NCBI GenBank assembly: GCA_945637645.1
Contig: CALZDK010000054.1
Coordinates: 1-10,873, forward strand
Reading direction: 5' to 3'
Length of the DNA: 10,873 nucleotides
From: an uncultured Prevotella sp.
GTDB lineage: Bacteria > Bacteroidota > Bacteroidia > Bacteroidales > Bacteroidaceae
Within the stretch, counting starts at the first letter, position 1; each line of letters begins with the position of its first letter. The notes under the pieces are model-generated. The model was given only the letters and a program-made list of their open reading frames with translations. It did no database searches and was not told the DNA's origin. This document shows, piece after piece, positions 1 through 6,537 of the stretch. The position numbers were made by a program, and so were the translations under genes.

Positions 1-1
1 C

Positions 2-487
2 CACCACTTTTTCGCCGTTCTTTCCGCCCTTGAGCCGCTTTTTCGGCAATATTATGTCGTATGGCAGCAGTCCGTCGAAATCGAGTCCTGCAACAGCCTC
101 TTCACTCATAAGCGACTCCAGTTTGTTTTTCACCTCGTCCCAATTCCACGAGTCGTGTTTCTTGTTAGCCAGTTTGTCGAGTGTTAGCAGGTAGCATGAG
201 TCTTCGGTATTCATGGCTCTTGCCGTGTATTCAGACACAATGTCAGCAATAATCCTTTTGTTGCGTTCTGATACATCATCAAAGTCTGGGTCTTTTACAC
301 CGTAATTCCAGTATTCAACCATTCGGTTATAGTCATCCCTGGCAGCGTCAAGACGCTCCCGAAGCCCAAAGTCCCCAAACTTATCCATCACTTCATACAT
401 AACACGGATGGCTTTTGATCGTTGACCATGAGCCAAATAGTCCAGAACCTTGTTGCAGATAACATATCTTTTACCTAATTCTGTCAT
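2..487 (-). CDS. Unrecognised alpha-helical protein, N-terminal part (runs off the window edge)
   Basis: An open frame of 162 codons runs from the ATG at 487 to the window edge without a stop, so the C-terminal part is missing. It starts MTELGKRYVICNKVL. The visible part has no signal peptide or membrane segment, which suggests a cytoplasmic protein. It reads as amphipathic helices rich in charged residues: roughly residues 4-40, then an R/D/Y-rich stretch with YWNYGVKDPDFDD near 60-75, then further helices, and a lysine/glycine-rich KKRLKGGKNGEK near the edge. The helix-turn-helix character resembles tetratricopeptide-type helical repeat proteins, but I cannot name a family. It begins 16 nt after the stop of the lipoprotein gene on the same strand, with AAAGG just before the ATG, so the two are probably cotranscribed. 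That the frame is coding is well supported by its length, composition and position; its function is unknown. Confidence 0.75.
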   Translation of the reverse strand, partial: MTELGKRYVICNKVLDYLAHGQRSKAIRVMYEVMDKFGDFGLRERLDAARDDYNRMVEYWNYGVKDPDFDDVSERNKRIIADIVSEYTARAMNTEDSCYLLTLDKLANKKHDSWNWDEVKNKLESLMSEEAVAGLDFDGLLPYDIILPKKRLKGGKNGEKVV

Positions 488-503
488 AAGCCTTTGCGTT
501 TGA

Positions 504-1427
504 TTATTTCAACTTTTTTTTCAGCCATTTCCTTGCTGTCTCAATGTCTTTCTCCCTTGGTTGGGCAACGTGGCTGAACCTGTAGTTCTTTATTGAGTCA
601 ACTGTCGATGCCTTAACCTGGCAATATTTCGTAACGAGGTCACCATAGCGTGCCACTCCATATTTGTTTATTGAGTCGCATGCCATGTTGTATGCCTTCA
701 CAAAAACATCATACTGACGCTCCCGTGCCGAATCACCCTTAATAATATCCCTGAACACCACAGCTCCCATTTTCAAACCGAGTTTGCGGGAGTCCAAAAG
801 CAACTTGTGCTTTGCGGCGAGAGCCTCAGAGGCTTGCGGTTCGGTCAGCAGCATTGCGTCCATTTCGTTGTTGTGCAACATCTGCAGTCTCACCCTCACA
901 TCGTTTATCTGTACCCTGTAAACGCGCTCGCCGTCAAGCTTCACACTGTCAATGGCATAATCGCCCAACATATCGGTAACGGAATATCGGGTCATTGCCA
1001 TCATCTTGTCATCCATCTGCTTTAGATCCTTCACACGCGAGTTCCTGTTCGACACAAGCTGCCAATATGCATCCGTAGCCGTGCAATAGATAAGTTTCTT
1101 TCCCTTCATCATCATTCTCTCGGCTCTTACCAGGTCTGTCACCGTACCCTCTACCCTGTCGTTTAGCAGTGCAGTGTCACAATCAATATGGGCTGAATAG
1201 AATTTCAGCCTTATGTCAGCACCGAGGGAGTCGTAGAGATTATACTGCCTTGCCACCAACATCGGAAGGCAATCAAGGGTTGGCATAACGGCAATCTTCA
1301 GTGCCGCGGAATCCTCACGCATCTGTCGTTGGCGCTCAAGTCGTGACAGGCGTTTTGTCTCCTCATACGACTGTCCACAAGCTCCAGCCATAAGGATAAT
1401 AAGGCAAAGATATATCAGTTTCTTCAT
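504..1427 (-). CDS. Solitary ABC-type substrate-binding lipoprotein (NMT1/THI5-like fold)
   Basis: A 307-residue putative lipoprotein. The N-terminus is a short basic segment (MKK), a hydrophobic core (residues 4-16) and Cys17 in MAGAC; the Ala at -3 makes this a slightly atypical lipobox. The mature part begins with a polar, R/E/Q-rich linker (about 18-42). It is followed by ALKIAVMPTLDCLPMLVA (about 43-60) and a ligand-type stretch ending in an EGTVTDLVRAE segment (about 93-103). This order, 'xLKIAxxPxxDxxPxxxA' then 'D/G-x-AVTD', is typical of periplasmic binding proteins of the nitrate/sulfonate/NMT1 type. In other bacteria these deliver small anions or pyrimidines to ABC importers. No permease or ATPase gene lies nearby; the downstream gene encodes a helical protein instead. 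The ligand cannot be predicted, and the protein may be a sensor or lipoprotein rather than a transporter component. It has its own promoter in the divergent region shared with radA. Confidence 0.75.
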   Translation of the reverse strand: MKKLIYLCLIILMAGACGQSYEETKRLSRLERQRQMREDSAALKIAVMPTLDCLPMLVARQYNLYDSLGADIRLKFYSAHIDCDTALLNDRVEGTVTDLVRAERMMMKGKKLIYCTATDAYWQLVSNRNSRVKDLKQMDDKMMAMTRYSVTDMLGDYAIDSVKLDGERVYRVQINDVRVRLQMLHNNEMDAMLLTEPQASEALAAKHKLLLDSRKLGLKMGAVVFRDIIKGDSARERQYDVFVKAYNMACDSINKYGVARYGDLVTKYCQVKASTVDSIKNYRFSHVAQPREKDIETARKWLKKKLK

Positions 1428-1446
1428 GTTTTTTCTTTTTTGGGTG

Positions 1447-1478
1447 CAAATTTACGAAATAATTTCTTTTTTACGAAA
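1447..1478 (-). promoter_or_regulatory. Candidate Bacteroidota promoter for the lipoprotein gene
   Basis: On the minus strand TAAATTTG (1454 down to 1447) matches the Bacteroidota -7 consensus TAnnTTTG. It is preceded, 20 nt upstream, by TTTC (1478 to 1475), which is one base off the -33 TTTG element. The predicted transcript start is a few bases downstream of the box, leaving a short A-rich leader of roughly 15 nt before the ATG at 1427 and no Shine-Dalgarno sequence, as is common in this phylum. The consensus is established knowledge; the assignment here is by eye. Confidence 0.65.
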
Positions 1479-1494
1479 ATTATTGGTACTTTTG
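1463..1494 (+). promoter_or_regulatory. Candidate Bacteroidota promoter for radA
   Basis: TACTTTTG at 1487-1494 matches the -7 consensus TAnnTTTG. TTTC at 1463-1466 is a one-mismatch -33 element with a 20-nt spacer. The expected start site, near 1500, gives a leader of about 14 nt, AAAAAGAAAAAACA, directly before the radA ATG. This arrangement mirrors the lipoprotein promoter exactly. Confidence 0.65.
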
Positions 1495-1514
1495 TGCCAT
1501 AAAAAGAAAAAACA

Positions 1515-2927
1515 ATGGCAAAAGACAAGATAGCATACGTATGTAGCAACTGTGGACAAGAGTCTGCAAAGTGGATTGGCAAGTGTCCAAGCTGCCACCA
1601 ATGGAACACTTTTAAGGAAATAAGGATTGCCGCCGACACCGCCACTGCTAAGGCACACCAGGCTGCCGCCACAGCCTCGGCTAAGGCAGGAGATGTTGGA
1701 CATACACTGCGAGGCGAGCGAAACCGGCCGCTACTTCTGCGAGAGATAAGTGCCAAGGACGAGCCTCGTATCGACCTTAACGACCAAGAGTTCAACCGTG
1801 TCCTCGGTGGTGGACTCGTGCCCGGTTCCATAGTGCTTCTCGGAGGTGAGCCTGGCATAGGAAAAAGTACGCTCACTCTCCAGACCATTCTGCGTCTGCC
1901 AACATTGCAGATACTTTATGTCAGCGGTGAGGAAAGCGCACACCAGCTGAAAATGCGTGCAAACCGCCTGCCACATGACGAGCTCGACAACGTACACATT
2001 CTTTGTGAAACAGATCTCGCAATCATCTTCACACATATTAAAGAGGTGAAGCCCGACATTGTTGTCATCGACTCTATTCAGACAATATCCACCGACGACG
2101 TTGAAACAAGTCCAGGCAGCATAACCCAGGTGCGTGAGTGTGCCTCCGCCCTACTCCGCTTTGCCAAGACCAGTGGCATACCCGTAATACTTATTGGACA
2201 CATCACCAAGGAAGGAACTCTTGCCGGACCAAAGATTCTTGAACACATCGTCGATACCGTAATACAATTTGAGGGTGACCAACACCACATGTACCGCATT
2301 CTGCGAAGCATAAAGAACCGCTTTGGCAGCACATCCGAACTCGGCATCTACGAGATGCAACAGACTGGACTGCGACAGGTTAGCAATCCCTCGGAACTGC
2401 TGCTCAACCAAGACCACGACGGACTGAGCGGCATAGCCATAACATCAGCCATAGAGGGTGTACGTCCTTTCCTTGTGGAGACTCAGGCTCTTGTCTCCTC
2501 CGCAGCCTACGGAACTCCTCAACGCTCTGCCACTGGTTTCGACCAGCGTCGTCTGAACATGCTTCTCGCCGTGCTTGAAAAGCGTGTAGGTTTCAAACTG
2601 ATGCAGAAAGACGTGTTTTTGAATATTGCTGGCGGTCTTCGTGTCACCGACCTTGCCACCGACCTTAGTGTCATCGCCGCCGTGCTGTCAAGCAATGTCG
2701 ATACTCCTATAGAATCTGGCTGGTGTATGGCAGGCGAGGTAGGACTTAGTGGCGAGGTTCGCCCCGTGAGCCGCATTGAGCAACGTGTTGCAGAAGCGGC
2801 AAAATTGGGATTCAGTGATATGATTATCCCACGGTACAACTACTCGGCTTTCAAAAACTCAACTCTCGACATCCGCCTCCATCCTGTCCGCAAGGTAGAG
2901 GAAGCACTGAGAACTCTTTTTGGCTGA
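1515..2927 (+). CDS. radA: DNA repair protein RadA
   Basis: RadA (Sms) is a RecA-like ATPase and hexameric helicase-type motor that promotes branch migration during homologous recombination. It acts in the cytoplasm on recombination intermediates. All family marks are visible in the 470 residues: an N-terminal zinc finger with Cys10, Cys13, Cys24 and Cys27; Walker A GGEPGIGKST at 110-119 (Lys117); Walker B ending at Asp186 in DIVVIDS; the RadA-specific KNRFG motif at 267-271; and a C-terminal Lon-protease-like domain from about 295 to the end. The length is normal for the family (about 450-470). An alanine-rich linker at about 39-58 joins the zinc finger to the ATPase core. The ATG at 1515 follows a good promoter and an A-rich leader. 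It is the only plus-strand gene here, divergent from the lipoprotein gene and convergent with greA. Identification is secure. Confidence 0.97.
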   Translation: MAKDKIAYVCSNCGQESAKWIGKCPSCHQWNTFKEIRIAADTATAKAHQAAATASAKAGDVGHTLRGERNRPLLLREISAKDEPRIDLNDQEFNRVLGGGLVPGSIVLLGGEPGIGKSTLTLQTILRLPTLQILYVSGEESAHQLKMRANRLPHDELDNVHILCETDLAIIFTHIKEVKPDIVVIDSIQTISTDDVETSPGSITQVRECASALLRFAKTSGIPVILIGHITKEGTLAGPKILEHIVDTVIQFEGDQHHMYRILRSIKNRFGSTSELGIYEMQQTGLRQVSNPSELLLNQDHDGLSGIAITSAIEGVRPFLVETQALVSSAAYGTPQRSATGFDQRRLNMLLAVLEKRVGFKLMQKDVFLNIAGGLRVTDLATDLSVIAAVLSSNVDTPIESGWCMAGEVGLSGEVRPVSRIEQRVAEAAKLGFSDMIIPRYNYSAFKNSTLDIRLHPVRKVEEALRTLFG

Positions 2928-2929
2928 CG

Positions 2930-2953
2930 AAAAAGATACGCTCACGGTGTCTT
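2930..2953 (-). terminator. Probable intrinsic terminator of greA and the upstream operon
   Basis: Read on the minus strand, a 7-bp stem pairs 2947-2953 with 2933-2939 (one G/T pair) around a 7-nt loop. The run of Ts covers 2934 to 2930, its first two Ts lying in the stem. The stem overlaps the greA stop codon. On the plus strand the same hairpin is not followed by a T run, so it is unlikely to stop radA transcription efficiently. The stem is short and the T tract modest. Confidence 0.5.
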
Positions 2954-3419
2954 AGCCCATCGTGATGCTGTCGATGCGCAACTGCATAATGCCAGCAGGC
3001 ACTTTCACACTCACCGTGTCACCTGCTTTCTTGCCAGTAAGGGCCTGGGCTATAGGCGACTTTATCGACATCTTTCCTTCCCTAAGGTCTGCTTCGTGTG
3101 GGCTTACCAGTGTGTATGTCATCTTTGCCTGTGTGGCAATGTTGGTCATTTCCACTTTGGATAGCAGCCCCACAGAGTCGCTTTCAAGAAGGCTGCGGTC
3201 AATCACTCTTGCGTGTTCAAGCACCCTCTGCTTGAATCTAATGCGGCTGAGAATTCTTCCCTGTTCTCGTTTTGCCGCATGGTATTCAAAGTTCTCGCTG
3301 AGGTCGCCTTGTGCCCGAGCCTCCGCTATTGCCTCTCTCACTCTGGGCAGTTCCACTGATTCAAGTTGTTTTAGTTCGGCCAATATCTTATTATAGCCTT
3401 CTTCAGACATGTATTCCAT
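2952..3419 (-). CDS. greA: Transcription elongation factor GreA
   Basis: GreA binds the secondary channel of RNA polymerase and stimulates cleavage of the 3' end of RNA in backtracked complexes, rescuing stalled transcription. The 155 residues (family about 157) show the N-terminal coiled coil (about 5-75). Its tip motif ARAQGDLSENFEYHAAK carries the two acidic residues needed for catalysis, here Asp39 and Glu42, equivalent to Asp41 and Glu44 of E. coli. The C-terminal FKBP-like domain contains the family-typical segments SPIAQALTGKKAGD and a final beta strand. The MEYMSEEGY start fits the family; an internal Met4 is the alternative. The ATG lies 27 nt after the stop of the DUF4847-like lipoprotein gene on the same strand. 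I see no TAnnTTTG box in that gap, so it is probably the last gene of the operon. Identification is secure. Confidence 0.96.
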   Translation of the reverse strand: MEYMSEEGYNKILAELKQLESVELPRVREAIAEARAQGDLSENFEYHAAKREQGRILSRIRFKQRVLEHARVIDRSLLESDSVGLLSKVEMTNIATQAKMTYTLVSPHEADLREGKMSIKSPIAQALTGKKAGDTVSVKVPAGIMQLRIDSITMG

Positions 3420-3446
3420 CTGTTGTATATAAACTTTTCTTTACTG

Positions 3447-3866
3447 TTAATATTTCTCGAAATATAGACGAATGGAGTCGCTGCTTAATATCATGCGGCT
3501 GCCTGACAGGGCATCTACATGGAATGGCATTGGCATGCGGGTTATGCCATAGGGACGCAACACCTCGATATTTGTTATGGAGGGGTTGATGGAGCCCTTG
3601 GCACGTGGGTCGTATATTATCAACGAGTCTCCCTTATGCTCAAACCTACAGAACACCGAGGACCCTATACCGCTAAGCTGCAGCAGATTCATCTGTACGG
3701 AATACGCTACCTGACGCTGACTCATATCTACAAAACTACCGGAGGCAATCGAGTCGATACCTTGCATCTTCCAAAGTCCGTCGAGGTCACCATTTCCCGA
3801 AGTTTCCAACTCACACGCAGTGAGCGTAAACGTCATTGCCATCAAAATATAGAATATTTTTCTCAT
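3447..3866 (-). CDS. Small lipoprotein, DUF4847-like (lipocalin-like)
   Basis: A 139-residue lipoprotein with a clear signal: MRK, a hydrophobic core, and the lipobox LTAC at 15-18, so Cys18 would be lipidated. The mature N-terminus CELETSGNGDLDGLWKM, followed by a beta-rich body, resembles the Bacteroidales DUF4847 family. Those proteins are thought to be lipocalin-like; 'DG-x-W' near the start of the barrel is the kind of motif seen in such small barrels. The family assignment is from memory and not checked. No function is known. Its ATG overlaps the stop of the Wzi-type gene by 4 nt (ATGA, 3863-3866), which points to translational coupling and possibly a shared outer-membrane task. Without that context I would call it a hypothetical lipoprotein. 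Confidence 0.75.
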   Translation of the reverse strand: MRKIFYILMAMTFTLTACELETSGNGDLDGLWKMQGIDSIASGSFVDMSQRQVAYSVQMNLLQLSGIGSSVFCRFEHKGDSLIIYDPRAKGSINPSITNIEVLRPYGITRMPMPFHVDALSGSRMILSSDSIRLYFEKY

Positions 3867-5377
3867 CTGAACACACCTTTCTTTATTATAGTCAACTGAA
3901 ATCCGAAATTGTCGCCTAATAGGCTTCCCTTATCCATTCCCAAAGCGGCAACCACTTGCCATCCGCCTACTGGTGCACTATACTTTGCCTCAGCCAACAG
4001 ACTGACATTGCGGCGTGGGGAGGGATACATATTCTCATACGTTCCCCATCCCTTTTGGTATGTGGCGAGCAAACGATAGTCTAAGTCTCTCGACAAGCTG
4101 CCCGACAATCCTCCATGCCAAGCCACAAAGCGGTTGTTTTTCACACATATTGTTCCGTCGGTGTTGTAGAGAGGCGACATATATAGCGGATTGCCTATCA
4201 CCTGTCCCCAATGTTGCCAACCTGTATAAATGCCGTGGTTGTAGTAGCCATCGCGTCCGCCGATGTGGTCGGTAATGTTCTCAGTGTGGTCGTGATAGAT
4301 TGGTCCTGACTGGTATTTTGTGTAGAGATATTCCACCACAATCTTCTTTGCCCACGGACAATGCTTTAGTGTTAGCTCCGCACCGAGCATTATGTCTTTC
4401 AGTCCATAGAAGAGATAACGGTTGTCCTTCCTCACGTTCCATTCAGCGCCAGTGCCATAGCCATCGTAGTCGAGGAGAAACATCGAGGAGTGGTCCTCAA
4501 AATAATGGTCGGCATAAACTCCGAGATTCCATGTGGGAGCGTCGTAGTTCACTCTTGCCACCCAGCTGCCGAGCATGTCGCCCTCAACATTCTGGTATAT
4601 TGTCTCTCCCACGTCGCTTCCTCCACCCGTAAAGGCATGCCAGAAAGAGGAAAGCCCCGTTCCGTTCTTCACTCCCACCATTTCGCCATTGACCATTTTC
4701 CTATAAGACGTGCCACCGAAAAGCGAAGCCATCTCAAGTCCAAGTTCAACGGAGAGTCGCGACTTCGATGTGTTTCCTATTCTCAGATATCCAGCCTTGG
4801 AGTGATACAGCGCGTTCTCGGTGAATTTTGACTTCTTTTCAGTGAAGTCTTTCTGCCAGCCATCGTCGGTGGTCATACCATAGGATATGTGTCCTTTTAT
4901 GCCAAGCCATCCTCCGGCAAAGTTCCAGTAGTCGGGCAAGGCAATGCGCAGTTGCGGCACCGGGCGGGCGTTGATGCCAAAGGTCTGCGATCCTGAACTC
5001 AGCGTGTCGTTTTTCAGTTCCATTGCCCACTCCTTGCTGCCAAGTGTAAGCACACCCTTCAGCCAACGTCCTTCCACATAGGCTTCCTGCACCACGATTG
5101 GGCTTGTGAAACCGTAAGCGGCAGCCATGGAGGCTCCAAATCCGTAGCTCCACTTTCTGATCGAGTCACCTGTCATTGGTTTCTCCACACCAGCCATGAG
5201 GTAGCCATTGTTCTTGTCCAAGCTGCTCAGTCCGTGTTTGTTGGCATTGAGCCACAAAGGTGTATGGTCGCCCGAACTGTTTGTAGTCTGTGCTGCTACT
5301 TCCCAACTGATGTCTGTCTGTGCTCTCATAGAGAGTGGTGCAGCAAAGAGACACAATATGATATATTTTCTCAACAT
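3863..5377 (-). CDS. Capsule assembly Wzi-family outer-membrane barrel protein
   Basis: A 504-residue secreted protein with a signal peptide (MLRKYIILCLFAAPLSMRA, cleavage probably near residues 19-20, before QTD). The rest is made of alternating aromatic/polar beta strands, as in outer-membrane barrels. The start of the mature chain, ending in HTPLWLNANKHGLSSLD, and later elements such as GSKEWAMEL and the stretch ending in LPDYWNF match the Bacteroidota branch of the Wzi family (Caps_assemb_Wzi). In E. coli, Wzi is an 18-stranded barrel lectin that anchors group 1 capsule on the cell surface. The role here, binding a surface polysaccharide or another glycan, is inference. The gene starts 11 nt after the aminotransferase stop and overlaps the lipoprotein gene by 4 nt, so it belongs to the same operon as the amino-sugar genes, which supports a glycan function. 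Confidence 0.85.
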   Translation of the reverse strand: MLRKYIILCLFAAPLSMRAQTDISWEVAAQTTNSSGDHTPLWLNANKHGLSSLDKNNGYLMAGVEKPMTGDSIRKWSYGFGASMAAAYGFTSPIVVQEAYVEGRWLKGVLTLGSKEWAMELKNDTLSSGSQTFGINARPVPQLRIALPDYWNFAGGWLGIKGHISYGMTTDDGWQKDFTEKKSKFTENALYHSKAGYLRIGNTSKSRLSVELGLEMASLFGGTSYRKMVNGEMVGVKNGTGLSSFWHAFTGGGSDVGETIYQNVEGDMLGSWVARVNYDAPTWNLGVYADHYFEDHSSMFLLDYDGYGTGAEWNVRKDNRYLFYGLKDIMLGAELTLKHCPWAKKIVVEYLYTKYQSGPIYHDHTENITDHIGGRDGYYNHGIYTGWQHWGQVIGNPLYMSPLYNTDGTICVKNNRFVAWHGGLSGSLSRDLDYRLLATYQKGWGTYENMYPSPRRNVSLLAEAKYSAPVGGWQVVAALGMDKGSLLGDNFGFQLTIIKKGVFR

Positions 5378-5388
5378 AATATTTTTTT

Positions 5389-6537
5389 CTATACTTTTCT
5401 TAATGTAAATTCGTTCATCACCTTTATTATATATGTCACCTCATCCATGCCGAGCGCGGGATTGCAGGGTATGCTGAGTTCCTCACGGTGTATGCGCTCG
5501 GTAACAGGAAGCCCTGTTGCGGGAAGCACAATCAATGGAGAGTCAGCATAGCACTTTTGGCGATGTGGAGGTATGGGATAGTGAATCATGGTCTGTACGC
5601 CATTCTCCTTAAGATACTGCATAAGGAGGTCGCGGTGTTGTGTAATTACAGGGAACACATGGAACACGCTATTCTGCAAATACTCTCTTGAAGGCAGCGT
5701 GAGAAGAGGGTTTTCCACCTCTTCAATATAGCGTAAGGCAATGTCACGCCGACTATTGTTGTCCTCGTCAAGATATTGCAGCCTTACATCGAGCACAGCA
5801 GCCTGCATCTCGTCGAGACGACTGTTTCTGCCACAATGGTCGAATACATATTTTTTCGATGACCCATAGTTGGCAAGTCCACGGAAAAGGGTTGCAAACT
5901 CTTCATCGTCCGTAGTTATTGCTCCGCCATCGCCCAAGGCTCCAAGGTTCTTGCTCGGATAGAAGCTATGGCAGATGGTGATATTTATGGGTAGATGGTT
6001 GTGGGTCGAGGTTTGTTGGGTAAATGGAGAAGGAACGCCGTGTGCCTGGGCATTGTCGATGACAAGCAGGAGGTTGTGGCGTTGGCATATCTCACCAATT
6101 TTTTCGGTGTAGGCATCGCGTCCATAGAGGTGGACAAGGAGAATGGCACGCGTGCGTGGCGTTATGGCTGCCTCAACAAGTGAGTCGTCCATCTGAAACG
6201 TGTCGATTCGTGGTTCCACGAGCACTGCGCGTAGCCTGTTTTCAGTAATGGCAAGAATGGAAGCGATGTAGGTGTTCGCCGGCACTATCACCTCGTCACC
6301 CTCTTTTATCAGCCCCATCTCCATATAGGTACGGAAAGTGAGGGTGAGGGCATCGAGACCGTTGCCGCATCCTACACAGTGTCTCATGCCACAGTAGTCT
6401 GCATAGCTCTGCTCGAAGCGGCGGTTTGCCTCTCCCTGCAGATACCATCCGCTGCTTACCACGGCATCGACAGCCTTTTCTGTCTCCTCGCCATGTAGGG
6501 CGGTTATTGCCTTGAGGTCAAGATAAGGTATGTTCAT
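5389..6537 (-). CDS. DegT/DnrJ/EryC1/StrS-family sugar aminotransferase (FdtB/QdtB-like)
   Basis: A PLP-dependent transaminase of 382 residues. By family and context it would convert dTDP-3-keto-6-deoxyhexose, the product of the neighbouring cupin isomerase, to the 3-amino sugar, usually with glutamate as amino donor. Visible marks: MNIPYLDLKAI at the start (as in FdtB homologues), GCGNGLDAL at 56-64 (PLP phosphate loop), VPANTYIAS at 85-93, DNAQAHG at 161-167 (Asp161 and Gln164 contacting the cofactor), and SFYPSKNLGALGDGG at 191-205 with Lys196 forming the Schiff base. I chose the ATG at 6537 because it overlaps the preceding stop as ATGA and matches the family start. The frame is open to 6666, but those 43 extra codons lie wholly inside the acyltransferase gene. 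Fuc3N- and Qui3N-forming enzymes cannot be told apart by eye. Confidence 0.92.
   Translation of the reverse strand: MNIPYLDLKAITALHGEETEKAVDAVVSSGWYLQGEANRRFEQSYADYCGMRHCVGCGNGLDALTLTFRTYMEMGLIKEGDEVIVPANTYIASILAITENRLRAVLVEPRIDTFQMDDSLVEAAITPRTRAILLVHLYGRDAYTEKIGEICQRHNLLLVIDNAQAHGVPSPFTQQTSTHNHLPINITICHSFYPSKNLGALGDGGAITTDDEEFATLFRGLANYGSSKKYVFDHCGRNSRLDEMQAAVLDVRLQYLDEDNNSRRDIALRYIEEVENPLLTLPSREYLQNSVFHVFPVITQHRDLLMQYLKENGVQTMIHYPIPPHRQKCYADSPLIVLPATGLPVTERIHREELSIPCNPALGMDEVTYIIKVMNEFTLRKV

Larger units (their letters stand above)
1427..1514. repeat. 88-bp imperfect palindrome forming the divergent lipoprotein/radA promoter region
   Basis: The centre of symmetry lies between 1470 and 1471. 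The outer 14 bp are a perfect inverted repeat: TGTTTTTTCTTTTT at 1427-1440 and AAAAAGAAAAAACA at 1501-1514. In all, 31 of the 44 base pairs across the axis are Watson-Crick and two more are G/T. The -7 boxes and candidate -33 boxes of the two divergent genes lie at exactly mirrored positions. As a result both mRNAs should have almost the same A-rich leader before ATG. A direct repeat, TTTACGAAA at 1451-1459 and 1470-1478 (19 bp apart), lies inside it. Confidence 0.85.

Noticed and set aside
1424..1888. Minus-strand 154-codon frame across the divergent promoter and radA start
   Set aside because: It is antisense to the RadA zinc-finger and Walker region, has a Ser/Arg/Pro-rich composition typical of a shadow frame, and crosses the promoter region.
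3519..3899. Plus-strand 126-codon frame opposite the lipoprotein gene
   Set aside because: Antisense to a gene with a clear lipobox and operon overlaps; no motif or start signal.
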